Shown: positions 25,702 to 34,830, numbered from the stretch's first letter. The stretch: DNA of 64,000 nt from Fimbriimonadaceae bacterium (GCA_019454105.1 CP075364.1:1-64000); one strand, 5' to 3'. Made by a program: numbers and translations. The notes: a model not told the origin generated them from the letters alone.

Positions 25702-26871
25702 ATGCGCAAATCGACAGTGGCATGGCTCGCCCTTGGCGGATTCGTCGTCGTGTTCGGGGCGGTGCTGGCGGCCCTCCAATTGAACCGGGCCTTGGAGTCC
25801 CGCCCGGCCCCAGTGGCCGAACGGCCGAAGGACGGTTGGCTTGTCAACGCGAGCGCCGACCAGCTGGCCGCCGGCGACTTCCGGGCGGCGGCGAAGAGGG
25901 CGGTCGAAAGCGTGGTGAGCATCGACACCCAGGTGGAGGGGGAAAACTGGTTTGGAGAGCGGGTGGTCCAGTCCGCCGGACAAGGCTCCGGCGTGATCCT
26001 GTCGTCCACGGGCACGATCGTGACCAACAACCATGTGCTCCGGGCCCGGTCCTTCCGGGGAGAGCGGCTGGTCGACAAAGTGAACGTGACCTTCTATGAC
26101 GGCTCCACTTCACCGGCCAAGATCGTCGGCACCGACCCTCGCTCTGACCTGGCCGTGTTGAAGGTCGAGAAGACCAACCTCAAGCCGATCGTGGTCGGTG
26201 ACTCCGGGAAACTGGAGGTGGGCGAATGGGTCTTGGCCATCGGCAACCCGCTCGGCTATGAGAACACGCTGAGCGTGGGCGTGGTGAGCAACGTCGGCCG
26301 GCAGCTTCCTGGCGGCGGCAACTCGATCTTCATCGACGGGATCCAGACCGACGCCGCGATCAACATGGGCAACTCGGGAGGGGCCCTGACCAACGCTCGC
26401 GGCGAACTGGTCGGCATCAACACGGCCATTGCCAGCATCGGCGGCGGAAGCATCGGCATCGGCTTCGCCATTCCCGTCAACCGCATGCGCCAGGTGGTGG
26501 AGGACATCCTCAAGAACGGCTATGCGCGCTACGGTTCTCTCGGGGTGGAGATCCTGCGACGGCCGGGCGTGCTCTCGGTGCCGGACGCCCGGGAGGAACT
26601 ACGCCGTCGGACTGGGGCCAAGAGCGACCCGCCGGACAAAGGCGTCGTCGTCATGAACGTCTCTCAGGGTTCGGCCGCTTTCAAGGCCGGCATCCGGCCG
26701 TTGGACGTGATCATGGAGATGTCGAGCAAGTCCTTGACCGACATCGAGGACTTTTCCAAACAGATGTCGCCTCGCCGACCTGGGGACCGGGTGGAACTCA
26801 AGGTTTGGTCGGCGGGGACAGTCAAGTCCCTTTCAGTGGCATTGGACGAGGCCCCGCGCCAGGCCTCATGA
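25702..26871 (+). CDS. HtrA/DegP-like trypsin-fold serine protease with PDZ domain
   Basis: Envelope protease for quality control, 389 residues. An N-terminal membrane anchor (about 7-26) places the catalytic domain in the periplasm. The triad is complete: His111 in VTNNHVL, Asp149 in RSDLAVLKV and Ser225 in INMGNSGGAL. A single PDZ domain follows (about 275-380; GVVVMNVSQGSAAFKAGIRP). The architecture matches DegS or cyanobacterial HhoA more than two-PDZ DegP. ATG at 25702 is favoured; an upstream in-frame TTG lies inside the promoter. Confidence 0.94.
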   Translation: MRKSTVAWLALGGFVVVFGAVLAALQLNRALESRPAPVAERPKDGWLVNASADQLAAGDFRAAAKRAVESVVSIDTQVEGENWFGERVVQSAGQGSGVILSSTGTIVTNNHVLRARSFRGERLVDKVNVTFYDGSTSPAKIVGTDPRSDLAVLKVEKTNLKPIVVGDSGKLEVGEWVLAIGNPLGYENTLSVGVVSNVGRQLPGGGNSIFIDGIQTDAAINMGNSGGALTNARGELVGINTAIASIGGGSIGIGFAIPVNRMRQVVEDILKNGYARYGSLGVEILRRPGVLSVPDAREELRRRTGAKSDPPDKGVVVMNVSQGSAAFKAGIRPLDVIMEMSSKSLTDIEDFSKQMSPRRPGDRVELKVWSAGTVKSLSVALDEAPRQAS

Positions 26872-26936
26872 CCAGCGGTCGGGCCGATTGGCGCACGAAG
26901 TTGACGTCGAGACTAAGGTTTTGAGGCTGGCTCTCC

Positions 26937-26974
26937 GATAGGTTTACCAGGGTCGATTGCGACCGGAGCCTATC
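26937..26974 (+). promoter_or_regulatory. Structured leader before the pilus operon
   Basis: GATAGG (26937-26942) pairs with CCTATC (26969-26974) and encloses a second stem GGTCG-ATTG-CGACC (26951-26964). The likely ribosome site GGAG lies inside the outer loop just before the 3' arm, 4 bases upstream of the exeA-like ATG region. This could modulate translation of the first pilus-operon gene. Confidence 0.3.
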
Positions 26975-26978
26975 CGAC

Positions 26979-27794
26979 ATGTACGAGCAACACTGGGGAC
27001 TCAAAGAGCCGCCTTTCTCCTTGACGCCGGACCCGCGGTTTCTCTATCTGAGCCGGGCCCACGAGGACGCGCTGATGATGCTGCACTACGCCGTCACGCG
27101 CAACAAAGGCGCGGCGATGCTGGCGGGCGACATCGGGCTCGGCAAGACGACCATCAGCCGCAAGCTCCTGGAGACCCTTGATCCGGTTCAGTTCCGCGTC
27201 GTCCTGATCGTCAACCCGATCCTCACGCCCACCCAGGTGATCCAGGAGATCTTGGACCAGATGGGCGTGCCCACGAACTCGAAGAACCGGCAGGTCTTGG
27301 TCCAGAGGCTTCACCTCGCTCTGCTCGAGTACTACGACAAAGGCAAACGGTTGGTCGTGCTCATCGACGAGGCCCACCTCATCCGGTCGATGGCCACGTT
27401 CGAAGAGCTCCGGCTCCTGCTCAACTGCCAAATGAACGACCAGTTCCTGATGAGCCTGGTGTTCCTCGGCCAGTCCGAACTGCGTCCCAAGATCGCCAAG
27501 GTGCCCGCTCTGGAACAGCGCCTGGCTGTGCGCCACGTCCTGAAGCCCCTGGACGTGCACGACACGGGCGAGTTGATGCTTCACCGACTGCGAGTGGCTG
27601 GGTTCACCGGCGAGAAGAGCCCGTTCACTCCCGACGCTGTCCACAAGATCCACCAGATCTCGGGCGGTGTGCCGCGGGTGATCAGTCAACTTGCCGACAA
27701 CGCCCTCTTGATGGCCATGGCCCGCAAAGAGCAGATGGTCGACGCCTTCCTCATGCACGAAGTCGCCGAGGAGTACACAGGAGTCGCGGCATGA
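26979..27794 (+). CDS. ExeA/GspA-like AAA ATPase, first gene of pilus operon
   Basis: A 271-residue ATPase. It opens with the ExeA-family signature YEQHWGLKEPPFSLTPDPRF; Walker A is GDIGLGKTT (about residues 50-58) and Walker B RLVVLIDEAH (about 124-133); GGVPRVISQLADNALL is also typical. Classical ExeA has a membrane helix and a peptidoglycan-binding domain and inserts the secretin through the wall; this short version has neither, so it is cytoplasmic. Related short forms (TniB-like) act in DNA transposition, but the position ahead of pilM-pilQ favours a pilus role. Overlaps the next gene by 4 bp. Confidence 0.88.
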   Translation: MYEQHWGLKEPPFSLTPDPRFLYLSRAHEDALMMLHYAVTRNKGAAMLAGDIGLGKTTISRKLLETLDPVQFRVVLIVNPILTPTQVIQEILDQMGVPTNSKNRQVLVQRLHLALLEYYDKGKRLVVLIDEAHLIRSMATFEELRLLLNCQMNDQFLMSLVFLGQSELRPKIAKVPALEQRLAVRHVLKPLDVHDTGELMLHRLRVAGFTGEKSPFTPDAVHKIHQISGGVPRVISQLADNALLMAMARKEQMVDAFLMHEVAEEYTGVAA

Positions 27795-28246
27795 ACTTGG
27801 CCGACGCCATCCGCAAAGCCAGCACCGATGGCCCGGGCGCCACAGCGACCCAAGTCCCGGCCGCCTTTCAGCCTTCATCCGAAGGGGCGAGCCTCTCGGA
27901 CGTCGAGATGGCCGTAGCCCAGGCCATCGGATGCACCCAACCGCCCGAGCAGCCTCACCCTTCAGTTGTGGGAGGGAACGTCGTGCGGATCGAGCTCTTC
28001 TTGACGGCCGACCAAACGACGACCATGCTCCGCGCGATCATGAGCGGCCAACACAGTGTTTTGACGCTGAGCGAGGCCGCCCACTTCCTTCGGGTGCGCA
28101 GCCAGACGCTGTCGAAGATGGCCGAGGACGGCGAAGTCCCGGCCGCCCTGATCGATGGACGCTGGCGGTTCCTGAAGAACGACCTAGAAGAGTGGATCTC
28201 GACCTCCGTCGGGCACCACGAGGAAGACCGAACCGATGTCGCTTAA
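27791..28246 (+). CDS. Helix-turn-helix (excisionase/MerR-like) protein within pilus operon
   Basis: A 151-residue protein. The N-terminal about 95 residues are poorly conserved (NLADAIRKASTDGPGATAT) and may bind a partner. The C-terminal about 55 residues form an excisionase-type HTH domain (VLTLSEAAHFLRVRSQTLSK, then a wing ending in ALIDGRWRFLKNDLEEWI). It overlaps exeA by 4 bp and pilM by 11 bp, so it is tightly co-translated with pilus genes. A DNA-binding regulator or adaptor for ExeA-like ATPase is inferred. Confidence 0.8.
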   Translation: MNLADAIRKASTDGPGATATQVPAAFQPSSEGASLSDVEMAVAQAIGCTQPPEQPHPSVVGGNVVRIELFLTADQTTTMLRAIMSGQHSVLTLSEAAHFLRVRSQTLSKMAEDGEVPAALIDGRWRFLKNDLEEWISTSVGHHEEDRTDVA

Positions 28247-29324
28247 GCTGTTCCGAAACAAATCTTTCGTCGGCCTTGACCTTGGGGCCTCCACGATCAA
28301 AGCGGTCGAGATCGACCGCACCCAAGCCGGGTGGAAGGTGACCAAGGCCTGCAGCATGCCCACGCCGAAGGCCACGATCAAGGACGGTGTCGTCACCGAC
28401 CCGAACTCGATCGGTGACGCGATCCATCAGCTGCTCAAGGACAACCACATTGCCGCGACCAGCGCGGTGATCGGGGCGGCCGGGGCGTCGGTCGTCGTCC
28501 GGAGCGTTCGGATCCCCAAGATGCCGGAAGCCGTCCTCCGCAAGTCGATCAAGTTCGAAGCGGGCCGCTACGTGCCGTCGAGCATCGAGGACAGTTTCAT
28601 CGAGTTCGAGATCATGGGAGACGCGGAAGACGGTTCGATGGACGTTCTCGTCGTCGCCGCTCCCAAGGACATCGTCGAGAGCCGGGTGCGGGCCTGTGAG
28701 GCCGCTGGCCTGGACGTCGAGATCGTCGACGTCGAGGCTTTCGCCATGTACCGGTCGATCGTCGAAGCTGACCCGACCCACACGTTCAACGACGAGGTCA
28801 TTGCCTTGGTGGACGTGGGGGCGCACACGACGAACGTGAGCGTGGTGACCAAGGGCGTCTTTGCGATGACCAGGTCGATCCCGCAAGCGGGGGAAACCCT
28901 GACCGAGGCCTTGGCCAACTACTTCAAGCTCTCAGAGGAAGACGCTGAATCGGGGAAAGCCCAGTTGGACTTGCAGGTCTTGATCGGGGACGGAAAGCCG
29001 ATCGAGAACCCCCCATTGCGGGTTATCCAGCCCCATGTGGACGACTTGGTGCGAGAGATCCGGCGATCGCTCAACTACTTCCAATCCCAGCAGACCGAAG
29101 CTGGACAAAGCCAGACCGTCGACAAAGTCGTCCTCTCGGGCGGCGGAGCGGCTCTCAAGGGCCTTGCCGAGTACATGCACCACAAGTTGGGGATGGAGGT
29201 CGTGCGGCTGGGAGTCTTCGACAACCCACGTTTCGTGCACACGGGTCATGACGACCCATCGACAGGATTGGCCTTCGCGGTGGCTTCCGGGCTTGCGATG
29301 AGGCCGTACGCCAAAGCCGCTTAG
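28236..29324 (+). CDS. pilM: Type IV pilus inner-membrane platform protein PilM
   Basis: Actin-like cytoplasmic ATPase that binds the N-terminus of PilN and links the pilus motor to the alignment complex. 362 residues. The actin-fold phosphate loops are FVGLDLGASTIKAVEID near residue 10 and IALVDVGAHTTNVSVV near 187; the adenosine motif VVLSGGGAALKGLAEYM lies near 296. PilM paralog FtsA is excluded by operon context. Starts inside the HTH gene; PilN follows after 14 bp. Confidence 0.95.
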   Translation: MSLKLFRNKSFVGLDLGASTIKAVEIDRTQAGWKVTKACSMPTPKATIKDGVVTDPNSIGDAIHQLLKDNHIAATSAVIGAAGASVVVRSVRIPKMPEAVLRKSIKFEAGRYVPSSIEDSFIEFEIMGDAEDGSMDVLVVAAPKDIVESRVRACEAAGLDVEIVDVEAFAMYRSIVEADPTHTFNDEVIALVDVGAHTTNVSVVTKGVFAMTRSIPQAGETLTEALANYFKLSEEDAESGKAQLDLQVLIGDGKPIENPPLRVIQPHVDDLVREIRRSLNYFQSQQTEAGQSQTVDKVVLSGGGAALKGLAEYMHHKLGMEVVRLGVFDNPRFVHTGHDDPSTGLAFAVASGLAMRPYAKAA

Positions 29325-29338
29325 AGGATCTTCACCGA

Positions 29339-29932
29339 ATGCCCACCATCAACCTCATTCAAGAACAAAGGACGCTGATCCGCCAACGAGAAGGGCAAAT
29401 CAGGGCTCTCGCTCTGGTCACCGTCGGGCTCGGTGCCGTCGCATTCCTCGCGGCCGGCTACTTCATGTTCGAAGCAGCCCGGAACCAAGTCATGTACTTG
29501 GCCCTGGAAGACAAGAAGCGGGCCATGAAGCCGAAGCTCGAGCAGTTGGCAACCAACCAGCGTGAAGCGGGCTTGCTCAAGCCCCGCCTGACCACCCTCC
29601 AAGAGGCCGTGAAGACGACAGGGAAGTGGAGCAACGTGCTCAACCACCTGTCGGTGAACATGCCCTCGGGTGTCTGGTTGACCAATGTGCGCTGCTCCTC
29701 GGCGACATCGACGAAGCCGACGACGATCACGTTCATCGGACACGGCACGAACCTGGAACTGATCGGCGAGTTCATGGCCCGTCTCGGGCTTTGCACTGAC
29801 GTCAACCAGCCCGTGCTTCGGTTCACCCAAGAACGGATGGTGGGGCGCACCGCGCTCCTTGAGTTTGAGATCTCCGCAGAAATGAAAGGGGCGCCCGAAA
29901 AGAAGAAGGTCGCCGACAAGGAGAAAGCATGA
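29339..29932 (+). CDS. pilN: PilN-like type IV pilus assembly protein
   Basis: A 197-residue bitopic membrane protein. A short cytoplasmic start PTINLIQEQRTLIRQREGQ carries the INL motif that docks into PilM. One membrane helix (about 23-45), a coiled coil and a ferredoxin-like periplasmic domain with LSVNMPSGVWLTNVRCSS follow, as expected for PilN. Its stop overlaps the pilO start (ATGA). Confidence 0.9.
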   Translation: MPTINLIQEQRTLIRQREGQIRALALVTVGLGAVAFLAAGYFMFEAARNQVMYLALEDKKRAMKPKLEQLATNQREAGLLKPRLTTLQEAVKTTGKWSNVLNHLSVNMPSGVWLTNVRCSSATSTKPTTITFIGHGTNLELIGEFMARLGLCTDVNQPVLRFTQERMVGRTALLEFEISAEMKGAPEKKKVADKEKA

Positions 29933-30582
29933 AGAAGCTCCCTGACGTGAAGAGCGTCGCCCTCGTCGCCGCCGGCATCGTCCTCCTCGGGGGCGGGGCC
30001 ACCTATTGGGCGTACAACCTGAGCCAAGAGGCCAAGGCCCGGTTCGAGAAGCTCGACAACGAACTGCCCAAAGAGCAGGTCCTTCGGGAGATGCTCGCCA
30101 AGTCGCAGTACGAGGTCGACACGTTCCGGGAGCAGCTCCAACACCTTGAGGAAGGAGTTCCAACCTTGGCTTACATCCCGACTTTGCTCTCAGAGCTCGA
30201 GTCGCTCGGGAAGCAACACTCGATCATCGTGACCGGTGTCCGGCCCGTGGCCCAGAGCGCGGCCCAGCCCAAGCCCAACACGGACGACAAGAAGACGACC
30301 AAGAAGTCGAACGACTATAAGGAGATCGGCATCGAGTTCACCGGGCGCGGAACCTACGGCGATGTGATGAGCATGGTCGACTCGCTCAAAAAGTTCCCGA
30401 AGGTGATCGCTGTCCAGACGGTCGGCCTGATCCCAAAACGGGACCGGACCAAGACCGGGCAGCAACAGCCCGCGGTCGGGTCGCCCAATTTGGAGGCCTC
30501 GGTTCGGATCAAGGCGTTCGTGTTCCCTGACGAATCCGAGTCCCGCGACCGGGTTCAGACGACTGAGGAGGATGCCTCGTGA
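29929..30582 (+). CDS. pilO: PilO-like type IV pilus assembly protein
   Basis: A 217-residue bitopic protein that pairs with PilN in the alignment subcomplex. One membrane helix (about 9-26), a coiled coil (EAKARFEKLDNELPKEQVLR) and a periplasmic domain in which LLSELESLGKQHSIIVTGVR and EFTGRGTYGDVMSMVDSLKK are typical of PilO. A low-complexity Lys/Asp insert (about 115-135) splits the domain. Overlaps pilP by 4 bp. Confidence 0.9.
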   Translation: MKKLPDVKSVALVAAGIVLLGGGATYWAYNLSQEAKARFEKLDNELPKEQVLREMLAKSQYEVDTFREQLQHLEEGVPTLAYIPTLLSELESLGKQHSIIVTGVRPVAQSAAQPKPNTDDKKTTKKSNDYKEIGIEFTGRGTYGDVMSMVDSLKKFPKVIAVQTVGLIPKRDRTKTGQQQPAVGSPNLEASVRIKAFVFPDESESRDRVQTTEEDAS

Positions 30583-31241
30583 AGACTGACAACAAACGGA
30601 CGTTCGTGCTGATCGGCCTGGTAGCCGTGCTTTTCGCAGTCGGTGCCTTCCAAGTCATCGGTGGCATGGCGAAGCCTGTCGTCAAGGTGACTTCGAAACC
30701 GGCCAAGGACAAGCAGGACGAGGCCCAGAAGCCGAAACAAGAGCCGAACCCCCAAGAGCTCATGGCCCTGGCCCATCCGTCGCTGCCACCCCGGGATCCG
30801 TTCACGCCCCAGGTCGTCGAGCCCGATCCTGTCGCAAGCAACAGCAACGCGACCCCGACCTTGGGCACCCCGAACCCTCCTCAGGAGCAGGCTGCGCCGA
30901 GGCCGGTCCGGAGCAGCGACTTCCGACCAGGCCCGATGACGGGCTCAGTCCCTGTGGAGCCACTGCCCCTTGGCGCCGCCCCGACTTTGGGCGCGGCTCC
31001 CGGCCCCATCAATTTGAGCAAGGCGGCTCCGCTCCGCCAACCTGACGAATTTGGCTATTCGGTCAAAGGTGTGATCGTTGGCCAAAAGCCGCTCGCCGTC
31101 TTCGAAGACGCCCAGGGGAACCAACTCCTGGTGCCGCTCGGAGGCTCGGTCGGCAGCGACTCGAAGCTCCTTGGCATCGAGCGCGGCAAAGTGAAGATCC
31201 GACACCGAGGGAAGGACAAGACCCTGGCCCTTTCGGAGTGA
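30579..31241 (+). CDS. pilP: PilP-like pilus protein
   Basis: A 220-residue protein, GTG start. One N-terminal helix (about 9-28), a long Pro/Gln-rich unstructured linker (30-145) and a C-terminal HR-type beta domain (about 155-220: FGYSVKGVIVGQKPLAVFED, then KLLGIERGKVKIRHRG) of the kind PilP and GspC use to contact secretin. Typical PilP is a lipoprotein; here the anchor looks like a membrane helix with no lipobox Cys. Identity rests on order between pilO and pilQ plus the domain. Confidence 0.82.
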   Translation: MKTDNKRTFVLIGLVAVLFAVGAFQVIGGMAKPVVKVTSKPAKDKQDEAQKPKQEPNPQELMALAHPSLPPRDPFTPQVVEPDPVASNSNATPTLGTPNPPQEQAAPRPVRSSDFRPGPMTGSVPVEPLPLGAAPTLGAAPGPINLSKAAPLRQPDEFGYSVKGVIVGQKPLAVFEDAQGNQLLVPLGGSVGSDSKLLGIERGKVKIRHRGKDKTLALSE

Positions 31242-31245
31242 AACC

Positions 31246-34014
31246 ATGAAGAAGAGCAAGCTCGCGTTCAGCCTCTTGTCCCTCCTCGCCTCCAGCGCGT
31301 GGGGCCAAGGCCAGCTGACCGGCATTGAGACCACCCAGGTCGGTGACGGCCTGAAGATCGTCATCAAAGGCGAAGGCCTTCCCAAGCCCCGCGTCCAGCG
31401 GATCTTGAAGGACACTTCGTACATCCTGGAGTTCGACGCTGGACTCGGCACGAAAGGCGGGCGAAAGACCGTCGGCTTCGCGAGGGTGAAGTACGTCCAG
31501 TGGGGTTGGTACACCAACCGGCCCCAGCGAGTCAGGGTCCACGTCAAGACGACTCCTGCCGCCGAGCCGGTCCTGACTCAAGAGAACGGCCAGTACGTCA
31601 TCCGTATCGGAGTCCCTGCCGAAACCACGACAGGCCTCCTTGGGGCCGCTCCTAGCACGGAGCAGTCCGACAAGATCGAGATGCAGCGGGCGATCCAGCA
31701 ACTGGAATCGACCGGCCAGGTCACCAGCTTCCCAAGCGACCCGTTCGCCACGGCCCAGGCGACCCTTTTGACGGCCCAAGTTCCGACGCAGACCGCTCCG
31801 CCGGTCGAAAAGGCCATGAAGGCGCCGACCCGGGTCGAGGTTCCCTCGATCTTGGAGAGGCCTGCCCCCCGACTTCCGGTTACAGAGCCTATGCGGGCCA
31901 CGAACGCCAACTTCGACGGGCCGAAGGTTTCCTTGGACTTCGTCGGTACTGACGTCGTCCAGATCCTCAAGGCCCTGTCGATCCAGGCGGGCGTGAACAT
32001 CGTCGCCTCACCTGAAGTCAGCCCGTCTGACAAGCCGACGCGGCTGACGATCTCGTTGCACCATGTCACGCTTGAGGACGCGCTCACGTTCGTGACCACG
32101 ATGTCGGGCTTGCGCTACGCGCGGGTCGGCAACACCTTTGTCGTGACGCCAAGCGGCAACTTCTCGAACGCGATGCGCCAGATCATGGAGCGAGGCGCGG
32201 AGAACTATGAGACCCGAGTCATCAATCTGGTCAGCGGCGAGGCGGACCGGATCAAGGACGCCTCCCTCAAGGCGATGCCTCAGGACGGCCGAAATGGTTT
32301 CTACGACATCGTCGTCCCTGGAGCCACTGAACAACCGGACACCAAGACCCCGGCCGCTGCCCCAACGAACCAGGAACAGGGCCTCTGGGACCAGATCCAG
32401 GGCGCGACTGGCGCGGCCCGTCCGGCTCAGCCCCAAACGGCCCCGACCACGGGCGGTTCGGGCAAGAGAGCTTTCTATCTCTTGCTCGTCGGCGACAAAA
32501 GCCGGCTCGACGCGGTCGAGAACTATATCCGTGACTTGGATCAACGTATCGCCGCGACGTTCTCGCTTGATCGCGCCAAGTCGATGGGCACCGTCGTCGT
32601 CCCGATCCAAAGCGGCCAAACCGAGAGGATCAAGACGATGATCGACAAGCTGCTCGCCGACAACCCGCGGGCCGCCGACTTCTCGATCACCGAGACGTCG
32701 ATCAAGGAACTCGATCTCGGCGAGGTCTCGACGAAGATCCTGCTGATGATCGGCCCGGGTGAGGAACTCACGACGCTCGAGAAATTTGCGAAGGCGCTCG
32801 ACATGGAGCTTTGCCGCACCATCGGGCTGGACTATGCGGAGAGCCAAGAAGAGTTCGAGCGAGTCTATGAAGTCGTCGAGCTCACTCACCTCGAGCCTGT
32901 CGTCGCTGCCTTTGACCTCAAGGGCCGGTTCAAGGGTCTCTGGGTCACGGTCGTTCCCGACCCGGTCACGCCAGGCATCACTGGCGAGGACGAGGGCAAG
33001 AAGGAAGAAGCCCCGACCGATGCGGCCGACGGCAAGACCGGTGCCCCCAAGACTCAGCAGACCGAACTGAGAAGGGCCATTGGGCGCGAACCGATGCGCC
33101 TGATCCTTCGAGGCACACGATCGATGATCGAATCTGCCAAGCAGTATCTGACCAAGATCGACGTGGCTCCGCGGCAGATCGCCCTTGAGCTGCGCGTCAT
33201 GGAGCTGACCAAGGAAGAGGCCCTTCGGGTCGGTATCGACTGGAACCTCCTCATGGGCAGCCGTGGGCACCTCTTCCGGCTTAACCAGGGGCTGGGCGAC
33301 TCGAGCGCGACTTCGGGCACGGTTTCGGGCACTCGCGGTGGTGGCATCAAGATCGATCCGGTCACGGGCCAGAGGTTCGCGGAAACGGCGAGCTTCCTCG
33401 GGACGCTCGATGCGATCTCGAACAGCAGGAACCTGATCGCCAGGCCGAACGCTCTCGTCTCGGACGGGCGCATCACCGACCTCTTTGTCGGCGACACGAT
33501 CCGCTACATCAAGCAGATCCAGGCGACGCAGAACGGAACGACCGTCATCGTCGACGAGATCGAGGTCGGGTCGAAGTTCAGGATCAAAGCGAGGATCGGC
33601 GACCAAGGCAGCATCGCGCTGGACCTTGAGCAGACCTTCAGCGTCCTGAACGGATTCACGCCTGTCCCCGGCGGCGGTAGCCTGCCCCAGACCAGCGACC
33701 GGTCGAGCAAGATGTTCGTCAATATGCAGAGCGGTGAGACCATCGCCCTCGGCGGACTCATCCTTGACAACGACCGCAAGAGCGTCAGCGGGATCCCGAT
33801 CCTCAAAGACCTCCCGATCATTGGGAAGCTCTTCAGCCGCACCGACAATCGACGGGTCCGGACGGAGATCGTGTTCTTCTTGACGGCTCTGGAAGTGCAA
33901 CCGAGCAACCGGGAAAACGCGGCCTCGCCGCGCCGGAACGCGATCGCCGTTCCTGACCCGAGGATCCAGTACCAAAAGGACGGATCCCAAACCAAGCCCG
34001 AAGAAGAGAACTAA
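31246..34014 (+). CDS. pilQ: Type IV pilus secretin PilQ
   Basis: Outer-membrane ring through which the pilus passes, 922 residues. A signal peptide (cleavage near SAWGQG) is followed by an AMIN domain (about 23-110), a Pro-rich linker, a secretin-and-TonB N-terminal domain (about 225-305, NIVASPEVSPSDKPTRLTIS), several N1-type ring domains and the C-terminal secretin barrel (about 740-885) with SGETIALGGLILDN and GIPILKDLPIIGKLF. The length exceeds E. coli-type PilQ because of inserts (about 365-410, 580-605). Its presence shows an outer membrane. A terminator follows. Confidence 0.97.
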   Translation: MKKSKLAFSLLSLLASSAWGQGQLTGIETTQVGDGLKIVIKGEGLPKPRVQRILKDTSYILEFDAGLGTKGGRKTVGFARVKYVQWGWYTNRPQRVRVHVKTTPAAEPVLTQENGQYVIRIGVPAETTTGLLGAAPSTEQSDKIEMQRAIQQLESTGQVTSFPSDPFATAQATLLTAQVPTQTAPPVEKAMKAPTRVEVPSILERPAPRLPVTEPMRATNANFDGPKVSLDFVGTDVVQILKALSIQAGVNIVASPEVSPSDKPTRLTISLHHVTLEDALTFVTTMSGLRYARVGNTFVVTPSGNFSNAMRQIMERGAENYETRVINLVSGEADRIKDASLKAMPQDGRNGFYDIVVPGATEQPDTKTPAAAPTNQEQGLWDQIQGATGAARPAQPQTAPTTGGSGKRAFYLLLVGDKSRLDAVENYIRDLDQRIAATFSLDRAKSMGTVVVPIQSGQTERIKTMIDKLLADNPRAADFSITETSIKELDLGEVSTKILLMIGPGEELTTLEKFAKALDMELCRTIGLDYAESQEEFERVYEVVELTHLEPVVAAFDLKGRFKGLWVTVVPDPVTPGITGEDEGKKEEAPTDAADGKTGAPKTQQTELRRAIGREPMRLILRGTRSMIESAKQYLTKIDVAPRQIALELRVMELTKEEALRVGIDWNLLMGSRGHLFRLNQGLGDSSATSGTVSGTRGGGIKIDPVTGQRFAETASFLGTLDAISNSRNLIARPNALVSDGRITDLFVGDTIRYIKQIQATQNGTTVIVDEIEVGSKFRIKARIGDQGSIALDLEQTFSVLNGFTPVPGGGSLPQTSDRSSKMFVNMQSGETIALGGLILDNDRKSVSGIPILKDLPIIGKLFSRTDNRRVRTEIVFFLTALEVQPSNRENAASPRRNAIAVPDPRIQYQKDGSQTKPEEEN

Positions 34015-34033
34015 CCTCCCACAGGCTCGTAAC

Positions 34034-34069
34034 GGCGGCCCGGTCCCTCTACGCAGGGAACGGGCCGCC
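34034..34069 (+). terminator. Terminator of the pilus operon
   Basis: Hairpin GGCGGCCCG-x-TCCCT / AGGGA-x-CGGGCCGCC with a 6-base loop (CTACGC) and one mismatch, 20 bases after pilQ. The T tract is weak. Confidence 0.7.
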
Positions 34070-34112
34070 CACTTACCATCGTTAAGCGTTCTGTCACAAT
34101 TGGAACCAAACC

Positions 34113-34781
34113 ATGAAACTCATCAGTTACCTCGTGGCCGCCTTGTGCCTTGTTTGGGCGATCGGTTGCACGGGAGGCACGCAGGCTGAGTCGGAAGGAT
34201 CGGCCAAATCGGGCGAAGGGACGACTTCTGGGACCGACCTCGGAACGCCTCTTGTCAAGGATCCGACTCCGGAAGAACTGAACAAAGAACTTGAGGGGAA
34301 GAATCCCGTCGGGGGCCTGGGCGAAGGCGAGAAGGTCACTGACGTCCATCCGACAGGAGACGGACGCCTCATGCTCGCTGGCCTCAAGACCCAAGGGGCC
34401 AAGACGTTCTTGGAGCTCTTGGAGACGAGTGGCGTGGCCAAAGAGATCGCTTCTTCGCCTTCGCTGACGTTCCTCGTGCCTACCGAAGAGGCGTTCTCAA
34501 AAATGCCGTCTGCCGAGCTCAAGAAGCTCAAGTCGGACAAAGCAGCCTTGACCGACTTCCTGAAGAACCACATTCTCGCGGGCTACATGAGGTTGGCGGA
34601 CCTTGGTTCGACGACATCGGTCGCCACTTGGAACCAGAGGATCCATCCAATTCAAAGGTCCGGAGACAAAGTCATTCTCCACGGAGCCAACTTCCTCAAG
34701 AGCGAGGTGAAGGTGGGCGAGGGTCTGATGTACCAGATCGACCGGGTCCTACCGATGGGCGAAAAGATGAAGCCGGACTGA
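34113..34781 (+). CDS. Fasciclin-domain lipoprotein
   Basis: A 222-residue lipoprotein: signal peptide with lipobox AIGC (Cys19), a Ser/Gly-rich tether (20-90) and one fasciclin (FAS1) domain (about 90-218). FAS1 signatures are TFLELLETSGVAKEI, LTFLVPTEEAFSKMP and YQIDRVLPMGEKM. FAS1 proteins mediate adhesion in many bacteria. It follows the pilus operon but a terminator separates them, so it is probably independently expressed. Confidence 0.9.
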   Translation: MKLISYLVAALCLVWAIGCTGGTQAESEGSAKSGEGTTSGTDLGTPLVKDPTPEELNKELEGKNPVGGLGEGEKVTDVHPTGDGRLMLAGLKTQGAKTFLELLETSGVAKEIASSPSLTFLVPTEEAFSKMPSAELKKLKSDKAALTDFLKNHILAGYMRLADLGSTTSVATWNQRIHPIQRSGDKVILHGANFLKSEVKVGEGLMYQIDRVLPMGEKMKPD

Positions 34782-34804
34782 TGGGGTCGGGCCACGGGCC
34801 CCAT
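34781..34804. terminator. Bidirectional hairpin between fasciclin gene and glnA
   Basis: ATGGGG (34781-34786) pairs with CCCCAT (34799-34804), with additional GC pairing inside, in the 49-bp gap between two convergent genes. Could stop both transcripts; no T tract. Confidence 0.4.
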
Positions 34805-34830
34805 CGTCCGCAGCCCAACCTGCATCAAGG

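Noticed and set aside
32008-33990. 660-codon minus-strand frame inside pilQ
   Set aside because: Antisense shadow of the secretin gene; no motifs, Arg/Asp-rich translation.
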